Assembly (NCBI GenBank): GCA_958296075.1
Contig: CATQHW010000001.1
Span: 682,001-746,000, forward strand
Origin: an uncultured Spirochaetia bacterium
GTDB lineage: Bacteria > Spirochaetota > Spirochaetia > SZUA-6 > Bin103
Direction: 5' to 3'
DNA length: 64,000 nt
Part shown: piece after piece, positions 34,622 to 42,512 of the stretch
Position numbering within the stretch: the first letter of the stretch is position 1
How the letters are laid out: each line of letters opens with the position of its first letter
Notes under the pieces: model-generated
What the model was told of the DNA's origin: nothing
The model's input: the letters and a program-made list of their open reading frames with translations, nothing else
The model's database searches: none
Program-made: the position numbers and the translations under genes

Positions 34622-35680
34622 TTGGACACCATTCGAGTCGGTTTCGTCGGCACCGGCCGCATCTCCGACCTGCACGCGCTGGAGTATCTGCGCAACCCGC
34701 ACACCGAGATCGTCGCCCTGTGCGACAGCGACCCCGCCCTGGCAGCCGCGCGCGCGCGCGCCTGGGGCCTGGACCGGCCGGCGATCTGCGCCGACTATCG
34801 CGAGCTGCTGGCGCTGGAGTCGGTCGATCTGGTCGAGATACTGCTGCCGCACCACCTGCACGCGGAGGCCGCCCTGGCCGGGCTCGCGTCGGGCAAGGCG
34901 GTCTTTCTGCAGAAACCGATCGCCCTGACCCTGGCCGACGCCGACCGGGTAATCGACGCCGCCGATCGGGCCGGCGTGCCCTTCCGGGTGTTCGAAAACT
35001 TCATCTTCTACCCGCCGGTGATCGCCGCCAAGGACCTGGTCGACCGGGGCGCGATCGGCCGGCCGCTCACCATCCGGCTCAAGAGCCACGTCGGCCGCCC
35101 GGATTCCGGATGGGAGGTGCCGGCCGCGGCGCTGGCGTGGCGGCTCGACCCCGCCCGGGCGGGCGGAGGCCCGCTGGTGTTCGACGACGGCATCCACAAG
35201 TTCGCCCTCGCCTGGCACTTCATGGGACCGGCCGAGGAGGTGCACGCCTGGATCGGCAGCACCGTCGTGCAAGGGTACGCGATCGACGCGCCCGCTCTGG
35301 TCTCATTCCGGTTTCCCGGCGGGCGCGTCGGCAACATCGAGGTCGTCTTCTCGCCGGAGGTGGCGATCGACACCGAACACTACGCCCAGGACGACCGGAT
35401 CGAGATCACCGGCACCGAAGGGGTGATCTGGATCAACCGCGGCCACGGGCAACTGGGTCACGTGGTGCCGGTGCAGCTCTACCGCGACGGCGTGCGGACC
35501 GACTACCGCTCCATGGAGACCGGCTGGGAGACCAGCTTCGTGCGCGCCGTCCGCCACGGCATCGAGGCGCTCCGCCGCGGCGAGCAACCGCGCCTCTCCG
35601 GCCGCGACGCCCGCGAGGTCCTGCGCTTCGCCCTTGCCGCGCAGGAATCCGCCCGCACCGGCGCGATCGTCGGGTTATAG
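34622..35680 (+). CDS. Gfo/Idh/MocA family oxidoreductase
   Basis: The protein is 352 residues from a TTG start set by the upstream GGGAGG. The Rossmann block I-R-V-G-F-V-G-T-G-R begins at residue 4, and the catalytic Lys is in the variant motif F-L-Q-K-P-I-A-L. F-D-D-G-I-H-K-F-A-L-A-W carries the usual His/Lys pair of the C-terminal domain. The enzyme oxidises or reduces a sugar or polyol with NAD(P). The last 29 bases of its L-A-A-Q-E-S-A-R-T region recur with one mismatch at 41858-41886. Confidence 0.9.
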   Translation: MDTIRVGFVGTGRISDLHALEYLRNPHTEIVALCDSDPALAAARARAWGLDRPAICADYRELLALESVDLVEILLPHHLHAEAALAGLASGKAVFLQKPIALTLADADRVIDAADRAGVPFRVFENFIFYPPVIAAKDLVDRGAIGRPLTIRLKSHVGRPDSGWEVPAAALAWRLDPARAGGGPLVFDDGIHKFALAWHFMGPAEEVHAWIGSTVVQGYAIDAPALVSFRFPGGRVGNIEVVFSPEVAIDTEHYAQDDRIEITGTEGVIWINRGHGQLGHVVPVQLYRDGVRTDYRSMETGWETSFVRAVRHGIEALRRGEQPRLSGRDAREVLRFALAAQESARTGAIVGL

Positions 35681-35703
35681 CCAAGTCCAGCGCACAGCGG
35701 GCG

Positions 35704-36024
35704 CTACTCGGACTTTACGACCACCGCCGTGCCGTACGCCAGGAGTTCGGAGGCGCCGCTCACGATCGCCGACGTGGTGAACCGCACGTCGGTCACCGCG
35801 TTGGCGCCGAGCTTCTCGGCGTCAGCGGTCAGACGGTCGACCGCTTCCGCGCGGGCGTCCTCCATCATCGTGGTGTAGGACGCGATCTCACCTCCCACCA
35901 TCGTCTTGAGGCCAGCCATGATGTCCCGGCCAAGGTGACGCGAGCGGACCGTGTTGCCACGCACCAATCCCATCGTCTTGACGATGCGATGGCCGGCGAT
36001 CGCCGAGGCCGTTGTCAAGATCAT
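35704..36024 (-). CDS. YbjQ/UPF0145 family protein
   Basis: The protein is 106 residues, the normal length. G-L-V-R-G-N-T-V-R-S-R-H, then D-A-R-A-E-A-V-D-R-L, and the G-A-N-A-V-T-D-V-R-F block are typical of YbjQ, a pentamer-forming fold also described as a putative heavy-metal-binding domain. The cellular role of the family is not settled. The ATG at 36024 has a G-rich stretch before it. It is divergent from the Nudix gene. Confidence 0.9.
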   Translation of the reverse strand: MILTTASAIAGHRIVKTMGLVRGNTVRSRHLGRDIMAGLKTMVGGEIASYTTMMEDARAEAVDRLTADAEKLGANAVTDVRFTTSAIVSGASELLAYGTAVVVKSE

Positions 36025-36066
36025 CGTCCATCCCCCTTGCGCTGACCCGCAGCGCCGGCGCCGGCA

Positions 36067-36072
36067 TAGTAT
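36067..36072 (+). promoter_or_regulatory. Candidate -10 for near-leaderless Nudix gene
   Basis: TAGTAT, 6 bases, GTG at 36079. The intervening ACGGGA could also act as a weak Shine-Dalgarno, so leaderless initiation is only one reading. Confidence 0.35.
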
Positions 36073-36078
36073 ACGGGA

Positions 36079-36669
36079 GTGACCGCGCAGCGATTCGCCG
36101 AGGCGTTCGCGCGGCGCCCAGAGCACGGCGAGTCGCGGCTCGATCACCACGTCACCGCCGCCGTCTGCGTGGTGCTGGGCGGTCCCGACGCCGCTCCGGC
36201 GCTCTGCTTCATCAAACGCGCGGAGCGGCCCGGCGATCCGTGGTCCGGCCACATGGCGTTCCCGGGCGGCCGCCTCACGCCGGCCGATACCGACGCGCGG
36301 ACGGCCGGCATGCGCGAGACCGCCGAGGAGGTCGGTCTCGACCTGACGCGCCGCCGGTACCTGGGCGCCCTGCCGCCCCTGCCGATCACCCGCCGGGGCC
36401 GGCCGCACCTGGGGTTGCTGCGGCCGTTCGTCTTCCTCTGCTCGCCCGAGTTGCCGGCGCTGCGCCCGCAGCCTTCCGAGGTGGCCGCGGCGACGTGGAT
36501 CCCGATCGCCCATCTGACCGACCCGGACCATCGCACGGCGGTGGAGATCGCGGACGGCACGCGGCGCCTGGTGTTCCCGGCGATCTCCCATGCGGGCGAA
36601 GCGATCTGGGGCCTCACCTACCGGGTATTGCATTCGTTGCTCGATCTCCGCGACTCCCGGCGCCGGTAG
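36079..36669 (+). CDS. Nudix hydrolase, CoA-pyrophosphatase-like
   Basis: The protein is 196 residues from a GTG. The Nudix box runs from G-G-R-L-T-P to R-E-T-A-E-E-V-G-L and has the canonical R-E-x2-E-E-x-G core. The preceding M-A-F-P-G-G-R matches the NudL/CoAse subgroup, which hydrolyses coenzyme A and its esters to phosphopantetheine. The substrate is inferred from this similarity only. It is a single gene. Confidence 0.88.
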   Translation: MTAQRFAEAFARRPEHGESRLDHHVTAAVCVVLGGPDAAPALCFIKRAERPGDPWSGHMAFPGGRLTPADTDARTAGMRETAEEVGLDLTRRRYLGALPPLPITRRGRPHLGLLRPFVFLCSPELPALRPQPSEVAAATWIPIAHLTDPDHRTAVEIADGTRRLVFPAISHAGEAIWGLTYRVLHSLLDLRDSRRR

Positions 36670-36670
36670 T

Positions 36671-36700
36671 TTGGGTCATGCGATATTCCTGCGACATTAT
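36671..36700 (+). promoter_or_regulatory. Weak sigma70-like promoter before the lipoprotein gene
   Basis: TTGGGT (36671-36676), 18 bases, CATTAT (36695-36700). Both boxes are partial matches. It is supported by its place about 70 bases before a gene with an excellent Shine-Dalgarno. Confidence 0.3.
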
Positions 36701-36769
36701 CTTCCTCACTCTTCGTCTCGACGAGGCGCGCGGCCTCGAAAGAACAACAACTCCACGAGGAGGAGAACG

Positions 36770-37309
36770 ATGATCGACGATACTTCCATCAGGAAGACCC
36801 TCATGACGGCGCTGCTGATCGGCTTCATGGGCGCGGCCGCGATCGGCGGTTGCGCCGGCACCGCGGACGCGGGCAGCGGTGCACATGGAACCGGCGGAGA
36901 GGAGTCAGGGACCCTTCTGACCCTGGACCAGACCTACGATGCGGTCCGCAACGGCGCGCGGCTCATCCTGCGCTACGACGCGGAGGCCAACGCCTTCACC
37001 GGCACGGTGCGGAATATCACTGAGGCCACCCTGTCATTGGTCCGGGTGGAAGTGCACCTGTCGAACGGCACGGAGCTCGGTCCCACCACCCCGGTCGACC
37101 TGGCGCCCGGTGAGACGATCGAGGTGAGGCTGCAGGCGCCGAACACGGCGTTCACCGGCTGGACGGCCCACCCGGAATCGGGTCCCGGACACGGCGCGGG
37201 CGGCGGCGAAAACGGAGGCGAAAACGGGGGCGAGCACGGTACGAACGGCGAGAGCGGCGGCGAGCACGGCACCGGTCGTGAACGGGGGGGCGAACACAGC
37301 GGCGGCTGA
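36770..37309 (+). CDS. Lipoprotein with Gly/Glu/His-rich tail
   Basis: The protein is 179 residues. The ATG at 36770 follows GAGGAGGAG at 36757-36765, the best Shine-Dalgarno in the window. A signal peptide ends in A-A-I-G-G-C28, a lipobox. Residues ~50-125 form a compact beta-type domain (T-L-D-Q-T-Y-D, L-I-L-R-Y-D, A-F-T-G-T-V-R-N-I-T) resembling extracytoplasmic FxLYD-like modules. The tail from ~130 is a low-complexity run of G-E-N-G-G and G-E-H-G units ending in H-S-G-G, which could bind metal. Function unknown; the design suggests a surface or periplasmic lipoprotein that is highly expressed. Confidence 0.75.
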   Translation: MIDDTSIRKTLMTALLIGFMGAAAIGGCAGTADAGSGAHGTGGEESGTLLTLDQTYDAVRNGARLILRYDAEANAFTGTVRNITEATLSLVRVEVHLSNGTELGPTTPVDLAPGETIEVRLQAPNTAFTGWTAHPESGPGHGAGGGENGGENGGEHGTNGESGGEHGTGRERGGEHSGG

Positions 37310-37336
37310 CGGAGGTCGAGGGACCTGAGTATGTTC

Positions 37337-37367
37337 GGGCGCGGCGCTCATGCGGGGCGCCGCGCCC
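37337..37367 (+). terminator. Strong GC hairpin after the lipoprotein gene
   Basis: An 11-bp stem (37337-37347 with 37357-37367; GGGCGCGGCGC) closes a 9-base loop. No T-tract follows, so it may be a pause or mRNA 3' end stabiliser instead of a classic terminator. It separates the lipoprotein gene from the response-regulator gene. Confidence 0.5.
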
Positions 37368-37415
37368 GTATCGCTGCACCGGTATCGCGTCCCGGCCATT
37401 GTCTGAGGAGATGCC

Positions 37416-37913
37416 ATGACGACTCGTACGATTCTGATCGTCGAGGACGAACCGCGGATCGCTCACTGGCTGAAAGTCCGGTTCGAACGAGCCGGGTTCA
37501 GCGCCCACGTCGCCGGCGACGGACGCGCCGGTCTCGCCCTGGCCCGCTCTCGCCGTCCTCACCTGATCGTGCTCGATCTGATGCTTCCGCGCCTCGACGG
37601 GATGCAGGTGTGCCGCATCCTGCGCCGCGAATCGGCCGTGCCGATCATCATGCTCACGGCCCGGGAACGCCACGCCGATCGCATCGACGGGCTGAACAGC
37701 GGCGCCGATGACTACGTCGTCAAACCGTTCGACCCCGACGAGGTAGTCGCCCGCCGCACCGGCGGCGCGGGGCTTGGCTTGGCGATCGCGCGCGCCATCG
37801 TCACCGCGCACGGGGGTACGATCCAGGTGACCAGCGCCGGACGGGGGCGCGGGACGACCGTACGGTTCACCCTGGCGGCGGACGGAGTCGCCGGCGGCGT
37901 CACGCGTACCTGA
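37416..37913 (+). CDS. Receiver domain fused to the terminal fragment of a histidine kinase (deletion chimera)
   Basis: The open frame is 165 residues. Residues 1-112 are a complete OmpR-type receiver: acidic pair E10-D11, phospho-acceptor D54, T81, and K103 in V-V-K-P-F-D-P-D-E. Where a linker and winged-helix DNA-binding domain should follow, the frame changes at about residues 112-115 (bases 37749-37760) into the G2 box of a histidine-kinase ATPase domain, G-G-A-G-L-G-L-A-I-A (116-125), followed by the terminal strand G-T-T-V-R-F-T-L. The simplest reading is one in-frame deletion that removed the output domain and most of an adjacent kinase gene. The product could still be phosphorylated and act as a phosphate sink, but cannot bind DNA or ATP normally. 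The end overlaps the convergent Gfo gene by 14 bases. Confidence 0.8.
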   Translation: MTTRTILIVEDEPRIAHWLKVRFERAGFSAHVAGDGRAGLALARSRRPHLIVLDLMLPRLDGMQVCRILRRESAVPIIMLTARERHADRIDGLNSGADDYVVKPFDPDEVVARRTGGAGLGLAIARAIVTAHGGTIQVTSAGRGRGTTVRFTLAADGVAGGVTRT

Positions 37914-38889
37914 AGTCGCCGACGTCGATCGGCGCGCCGCCGCGCTTGGCGGACTCCCAGCCGGCCAGCACCGGCGCCAGCGTGGCCAAGCCGTCATGGT
38001 AGTCGTTGAGGAGCCCGCTGCCGTCTCCCGCGCGGACCGCTTCGCAGAAGCGGCGATCGAGCTCGAACCACGGATTGAAGTCCTGCGCCTCGTACACGCT
38101 GCGGCCGTTCATCTCGATGCGGTCGTAGCCGTGCACGCCGAGGTAACCACCCTCGAAGCAGATCAGGAAATACGGTTCGCCGGCGGGACCGCCAGGACCG
38201 GCGCAGACGAACGTCATGGTCATGGTCGCGCCGCCGGTCATGACGAAGTTGCACGACGCCGACAGCGGCGACCGGTACGGCGGGCGCTCGGCCATGAACG
38301 CCTGCGCGGTGGTGACGTCCAGGCCGCTCATGAACCGGCAGTAGTCGACGGCGTGCGGCCCCCAGTCGAAGAAGGCCGATCCGTAGCTGCGCACGTACGG
38401 ATCGGCGGCGTCCTGCGGCGGCAGATCGCGGAAGCTCTGGAAGCGGAGGTGGACGATCCGCTTGCCGGCGAGCAGCCGCCGCGCCTCCTGGAAGATCGGC
38501 CGGTAGCGCTCCCGAAAGCCGACGGTCGCCAGCACGCCCCCGCGGCGCACCGCCGCATCGATCCGGCGCGCGGTCCGCATCTCGGTCGCCTGCGGCTTCT
38601 CGCTGAACAGGTGGATGCCGCGCTCGGCGGCGGCCGCTTCGACGTCGCCGCGCGCGGCGGCCGGCACGACCGACCAGAGCGCGTCGAGCGATTCTCCGGA
38701 CAGCATCGCCATGCCGTCGGTATAGACGCCGGGGATGTCGAAGCGCGCGGCCGTGTCGCGCGCCGTCCGCGCGTCGATGTCGCAGACCGCCACCACGCGC
38801 ACGCCGTCGATGCGCGTCAGGTTCGGCAGGTGCTGGCGGTTGGCGAAGTCGCCGGCGCCGTAGACGCCGACGCGAAGCGGGCTGCGCAC
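37900..38889 (-). CDS. Gfo/Idh/MocA family oxidoreductase
   Basis: The protein is 329 residues from a GTG. The Rossmann block is R-V-G-V-Y-G-A-G-D-F-A, the catalytic motif is L-F-S-E-K-P-Q-A-T with the normal Lys, and the second-domain block F-F-D-W-G-P-H-A-V-D-Y carries the conserved His and Asp. It follows the mannonate-dehydratase-like gene by 7 bases and is the last of a three-gene minus-strand unit. A role in sugar-acid metabolism is likely from context. Confidence 0.9.
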   Translation of the reverse strand: MRSPLRVGVYGAGDFANRQHLPNLTRIDGVRVVAVCDIDARTARDTAARFDIPGVYTDGMAMLSGESLDALWSVVPAAARGDVEAAAAERGIHLFSEKPQATEMRTARRIDAAVRRGGVLATVGFRERYRPIFQEARRLLAGKRIVHLRFQSFRDLPPQDAADPYVRSYGSAFFDWGPHAVDYCRFMSGLDVTTAQAFMAERPPYRSPLSASCNFVMTGGATMTMTFVCAGPGGPAGEPYFLICFEGGYLGVHGYDRIEMNGRSVYEAQDFNPWFELDRRFCEAVRAGDGSGLLNDYHDGLATLAPVLAGWESAKRGGAPIDVGDFRYA

Positions 38890-38896
38890 CGCCCTA

Positions 38897-39877
38897 TCAG
38901 CCGTCGACTGCCTGCAGGAGGGCGTGGATATAGCCGTAGGTGTAGGCGAACCCGACCTGCTTCGGCTCGGCTCCGGACAGGCCAGGGACGTGATCGGGCA
39001 TGATCATGTACCGGTAGCCGACCTCCTTGAGGGTCCTGAGCGCCTTGAGCATGTCGACGTCGCCCTCGTCGGGAAAGACCTCCACGAAGTTCCCCAGACC
39101 TCCCTTGATGTTGCGGAAGTGGATGTTGAATATCTTGCCGCGTTCTCCGAAATAGCGGATGACGTCATAGACATCCACCGCCGGATTCTCCAGGGACTCC
39201 GCCATGCAGCCGATGCAGAAATTGATCCCGTTATAAGGGCTGTCGTAGAGCTCGATCAGCTTCTTGAAGCCGCCGGCCATGCCCAGCACGCGGGCCACGC
39301 CGCGGTATTCGACGCCGTAGCCGATGCCGGGATCGGACGGGTGGCACGCCATCTGCATCCGGTACTCCTCGGCGACCGGCATGATGTTTCGCAGCCAGTG
39401 GTCGATGCGCTCCCACATCGTGTCCTCGTCGGCGGCGCCTCCCTCGAACGTGCCGAGCGAGCGGTCCAGCTTGTCGACCTCGAACGATGACAGCGTGGCG
39501 CCGCCGCGACCGTAGCGGGGCTCGGTGCGCAAGTGCCCGAGCAGCGTGACGTTGTAGTTGAGCCCGCGCAGCCCGGCCTCGGCCGCCATCCGCACCGTCT
39601 CGCACATGCGCTCAATCTGCCGGTCGCGCTCATCGCCGGGTCCCAGGAAGATCGCCCCCGCCTCATTCTCCAGCGCGCTCCGCGATCCCAGCGGCACGTG
39701 GATCATCTCCAGGTCGATGCCGTACCGGTCGAATCGGTCCCGCATGCCCTTCAGCAGGCCGGCCGTCCAGTCCTTCCACGGCGCCGGCGGCGTCTGGTCG
39801 ACGTGCGTGACGCCGAGCTGCGCGAGCACCTCGACGTCGGTGTCGTGCCGGCAAGCGAACTGCGTGCCCAGGTACAT
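38897..39877 (-). CDS. Mannonate-dehydratase-like (UxuA family) TIM-barrel enzyme
   Basis: The protein is 326 residues. Features of UxuA are I-H-F-R-N-I-K-G-G (metal and substrate side), E-V-F-P-D-E-G-D-V-D-M, and P-D-H-V-P-G near the end, plus the His in the M-A-C-H-P-S-D segment. UxuA dehydrates D-mannonate to 2-keto-3-deoxygluconate in hexuronate breakdown. The first barrel strand Y-L-G-T-Q-F and overall length are shorter than E. coli UxuA (394), so another sugar acid is possible. It lies between a YtxJ-like gene (11 bases) and a Gfo/Idh/MocA gene (7 bases). Confidence 0.82.
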   Translation of the reverse strand: MYLGTQFACRHDTDVEVLAQLGVTHVDQTPPAPWKDWTAGLLKGMRDRFDRYGIDLEMIHVPLGSRSALENEAGAIFLGPGDERDRQIERMCETVRMAAEAGLRGLNYNVTLLGHLRTEPRYGRGGATLSSFEVDKLDRSLGTFEGGAADEDTMWERIDHWLRNIMPVAEEYRMQMACHPSDPGIGYGVEYRGVARVLGMAGGFKKLIELYDSPYNGINFCIGCMAESLENPAVDVYDVIRYFGERGKIFNIHFRNIKGGLGNFVEVFPDEGDVDMLKALRTLKEVGYRYMIMPDHVPGLSGAEPKQVGFAYTYGYIHALLQAVDG

Positions 39878-39888
39878 CGCCGGCGCCG

Positions 39889-40188
39889 TCAGCCGTCGAT
39901 CGCCTGCGCGAGCTGCGCAGGCGAGATGTGATGGTGGCTCAGCACGGTCGTGGCGGCGCCTCGCTCGATCTTCAGGAGCTGCGGCGACTCGTGGCGCACG
40001 CCGTAGCGCTTCGCCACCTGATTGGAAAGCTTGCGCTGCTCGATCACGTCGACCCAGTAGACCGGCAGATCGAACGCCGTGCTCTCCACCACCTGCGCGG
40101 CCGCCGCCGACACCGGGCAGGCGGTCGAGTGCTTGTAGACGTAGCAGTCGGCCGGCAGCTTCGTCTTCTTCTCCATCCGAGTGATCAT
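39889..40188 (-). CDS. YtxJ-like monothiol redox protein (thioredoxin fold)
   Basis: The protein is 99 residues from the ATG at 40188, selected because GAGGAG lies seven bases ahead; a longer frame from 40218 has no such signal. The active-site motif Y-K-H-S-T-A-C-P-V-S resembles Bacillus YtxJ, which carries one Cys in a thioredoxin fold and belongs to the bacillithiol-linked redox set. The cis-Pro-like S-P-Q-L-L-K-I motif follows. It could act on S-thiolated proteins if the organism makes bacillithiol, which this window cannot show. It heads the UxuA-like/Gfo unit. Confidence 0.78.
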   Translation of the reverse strand: MITRMEKKTKLPADCYVYKHSTACPVSAAAAQVVESTAFDLPVYWVDVIEQRKLSNQVAKRYGVRHESPQLLKIERGAATTVLSHHHISPAQLAQAIDG

Positions 40189-40273
40189 CGCGTGCTCCTC
40201 ACCCCCTCGCATCGCCACCGGTGGTTGCGCCGCATCGTAGCACGGGAACCGGCCCGATCCGCCGATTTCGGCA

Positions 40274-41851
40274 TCACCTTTTGCGCAGCACCTCGCCGCC
40301 GCGCTCGCCGGTCAGCGCCCCGTCCCGCAGGGCGACCGTCCCGTTGACCACCACGTGGCGCATGCCGGTAGCGAGCCGATTGGGCTCGAAGGTCGTGGCG
40401 GTGTCGGCGAAGCCGGCGGCGTCGAACACGGTGATGTCCGCCCGCATGCCGGGCGCCAATACCCCTCGGTCGGCGAGGCCCATGATCGCAGCCGGCCTGC
40501 CGGACAGCTTGTGGATGGCGGCCTGCGGAGTCAGGAGCCCAGTCTCGCGGACCATGAAGCGCCAGTACCACGCGGCCCAGTCATAGGCGCCCATGAACGC
40601 CGAGCCGGCCAACCGGCCGTCGGGGGCCAGGGCGGTGGCGTCGGAGGCGGGCACGCAGAGGTCGTGGGCGAACACCGATTCCTGCATGGCCTGCGTGTAG
40701 CTGCGCATGATCACCATCGGGGCCTTGTCGGCCCCCGCGCTGTCCCGCAACAGGTCGCACGCAGCGTCGAACGCGCTCGATCCGCGGCGGCGACCGATCT
40801 CCTCGAAGTCCAGGCGAGCGAGACCCGGCCACACGTCGTTGTCGAGCAGGTAGACGCGGCCCCAGTCCCCGAGACCCGTAATGATGGAGCGGTGCGCGCG
40901 GATGCCTTCCCGCGACTCGGGCATGCCCAGGTGCCGCGCCTGGCTCGCCGGGCTTTCGCCGAGCAGCCACTGCGGCAGCATCGCGTACAGGAACGTGATG
41001 CCGTAGAGCCGGGTGTGCATGTCGAAGGCGATGTCGTCGCCGGCGGCGCGCGCCGCGTCGACCGCATCGACGCAGCGGGCGGTCTGCTCCGGGCCGCTGC
41101 GCGGCGCCAAGTGGGAGACCTGCAGGCGGACGCCGGCGGCGCGGGCGGTCCGGATCGCCTCCTCCACCGCCGCGACCGCGCCCTGGTCGCGATCCCGGGT
41201 GTGGGTCGCGTAGATGCCGCCGCCGCGGCGGGCCGCGGTCCGGGCAAGGGCGGTGATCTCCGAATCGCCGGCGCCCTGTTCGGCGGCGTACTCCAGGCCG
41301 GTCGAATAGCCCCAGGCGCCGGCTTCCATGCCTTCTTCCAACAGGCGCGTCATGGCCGCCACCTCGGCGCCGCAGGCCGGGCGGTCGTCGAGCCCCACCG
41401 CGGCCAAGCGCAGTTGCCCGTTGGGCACCAGGGCCATGACGTTGACCGCCGGCCGCGCCTGCTCCAGCCGGTCCAGATAGGCGGCCGGCGTGGACCAGTC
41501 GATCGGAACCTGACCATCGTACCCGTAGATGATGCGGGCCGACAGCGCCCGATCCCTGATCGGAAAGCAGCCGTGCCCGCAGTTGCCGATCACCTCCGTG
41601 GTCACTCCCTGATGCACGCTGCTGACCGCGCGCGGGTCGACCAGCAGGGTGTAGTCGGAGTGGCTGTGAATATCGATGAAGCCCGGCGCCACGTTGAGGC
41701 CGCGCGCGTCGATTTCCACCGGCGCCGCGGCATCGATCCGGCCCAGAGCCGCCACGCGCCCGCCGCTCACCGCGACGTCAGCCTCGATCGGCGGAGCGCC
41801 GGTGCCGTCGAAGACCAGCCCGCCGCGCACGATCAGGTCGAGCGCCGTCAA
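40274..41851 (-). CDS. N-acyl-D-amino-acid deacylase family amidohydrolase
   Basis: The protein is 525 residues from a TTG start. The metal site is H62-S-H64 in F-I-D-I-H-S-H-S-D, a Cys in I-G-N-C-G-H-G-C may be a metal ligand as in D-aminoacylase, and further residues are in T-H-T-R-D-R-D and V-S-H-L-A-P. The C-terminal beta domain (G-M-R-A-D-I-T-V-F-D, and V-V-N-G-T-V-A) is intact. The enzyme removes acyl groups from D-amino acids. A 91-base stretch within it, 41418-41508, is copied exactly at 45330-45420. The upstream side is abnormal: sequence from 41858 is the tail of another gene, so the original promoter may be lost. Confidence 0.88.
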   Translation of the reverse strand: MTALDLIVRGGLVFDGTGAPPIEADVAVSGGRVAALGRIDAAAPVEIDARGLNVAPGFIDIHSHSDYTLLVDPRAVSSVHQGVTTEVIGNCGHGCFPIRDRALSARIIYGYDGQVPIDWSTPAAYLDRLEQARPAVNVMALVPNGQLRLAAVGLDDRPACGAEVAAMTRLLEEGMEAGAWGYSTGLEYAAEQGAGDSEITALARTAARRGGGIYATHTRDRDQGAVAAVEEAIRTARAAGVRLQVSHLAPRSGPEQTARCVDAVDAARAAGDDIAFDMHTRLYGITFLYAMLPQWLLGESPASQARHLGMPESREGIRAHRSIITGLGDWGRVYLLDNDVWPGLARLDFEEIGRRRGSSAFDAACDLLRDSAGADKAPMVIMRSYTQAMQESVFAHDLCVPASDATALAPDGRLAGSAFMGAYDWAAWYWRFMVRETGLLTPQAAIHKLSGRPAAIMGLADRGVLAPGMRADITVFDAAGFADTATTFEPNRLATGMRHVVVNGTVALRDGALTGERGGEVLRKR

Positions 41852-41857
41852 GGGCTG

Positions 41858-41936
41858 CCTTGCCGCTCAGGAATCCGCCCGCACCGTGGCCGACGCCGTA
41901 TGGATGTATCGAGAGGATCTGGATTTGACCGCATGA
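41858..41936 (+). pseudogene. Tail fragment of a Gfo/Idh/MocA oxidoreductase
   Basis: The plus strand reads L-A-A-Q-E-S-A-R-T and stops at 41934-41936. Bases 41858-41886 match 35632-35660, the 3' end of the intact oxidoreductase gene, at 28 of 29 positions; after that they diverge. Only the C-terminal end remains. It begins a few bases from the start codon of the D-aminoacylase on the other strand, marking a rearrangement junction. Confidence 0.55.
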
Positions 41937-42512
41937 ACACGAGAGAGATCATGCTCGGAGAGTTGACAGACCGTTGGCCTCCGAACCCGGGCGATACGAT
42001 ACGGCCCAGAAACGGCCGCATCGCTGGTGCTGCGGCTTCATTTTCCCGGACTACGGCGGATATGGTCTACGTCGTTTCCACCGTGCCCGCCGCGCGCAGA
42101 TCAGAACAACGATGAAGCATCGTTTCATAGCTCCCTCCTGGGGTGATCAATGCGTCGGCGGCGATTCACTTCGCCAGCCTGCTGATCGTGAACTGCCGGC
42201 GGCGCGCGCGGTCAAGCTCAGGGCGGCGGTCTCTCTCAGTCTCGACTCCGCACTTGCCGGTCCCTCGCCGTGACGAGCAGCCGATGACCGGCAGGGCTGA
42301 GCCCCGGCAGATGCGCGCTCGATTCGTACGCCAAGCAGAGGAGCGGACGCGGCAGAAGGTACCCCTGTTCACACCCGCGCCATCCGTAATCCTACGATAG
42401 GCCGTTACCGCACCCGGCCTGATCGATCATCTGGCCGCCACCGCCAAGGGTCTCCGAAACCGAAACGAATCTTCCTCATGATCATGATGCTCCTCACCTT
42501 ACACAGCGCGTT
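41937..42512. other. Intergenic stretch without recognisable gene
   Basis: No reading frame here has the codon pattern or homology of a gene. There is a lone TTGACA at 41963-41968 without a matching -10. The base composition is less GC-rich than the core. The stretch leads to the tandem repeat lipoproteins and is probably imported or decayed DNA. Confidence 0.6.

Noticed and set aside
41963-41968. A perfect TTGACA
   Set aside because: No -10 at 15-19 bases and no gene follows on the plus strand.
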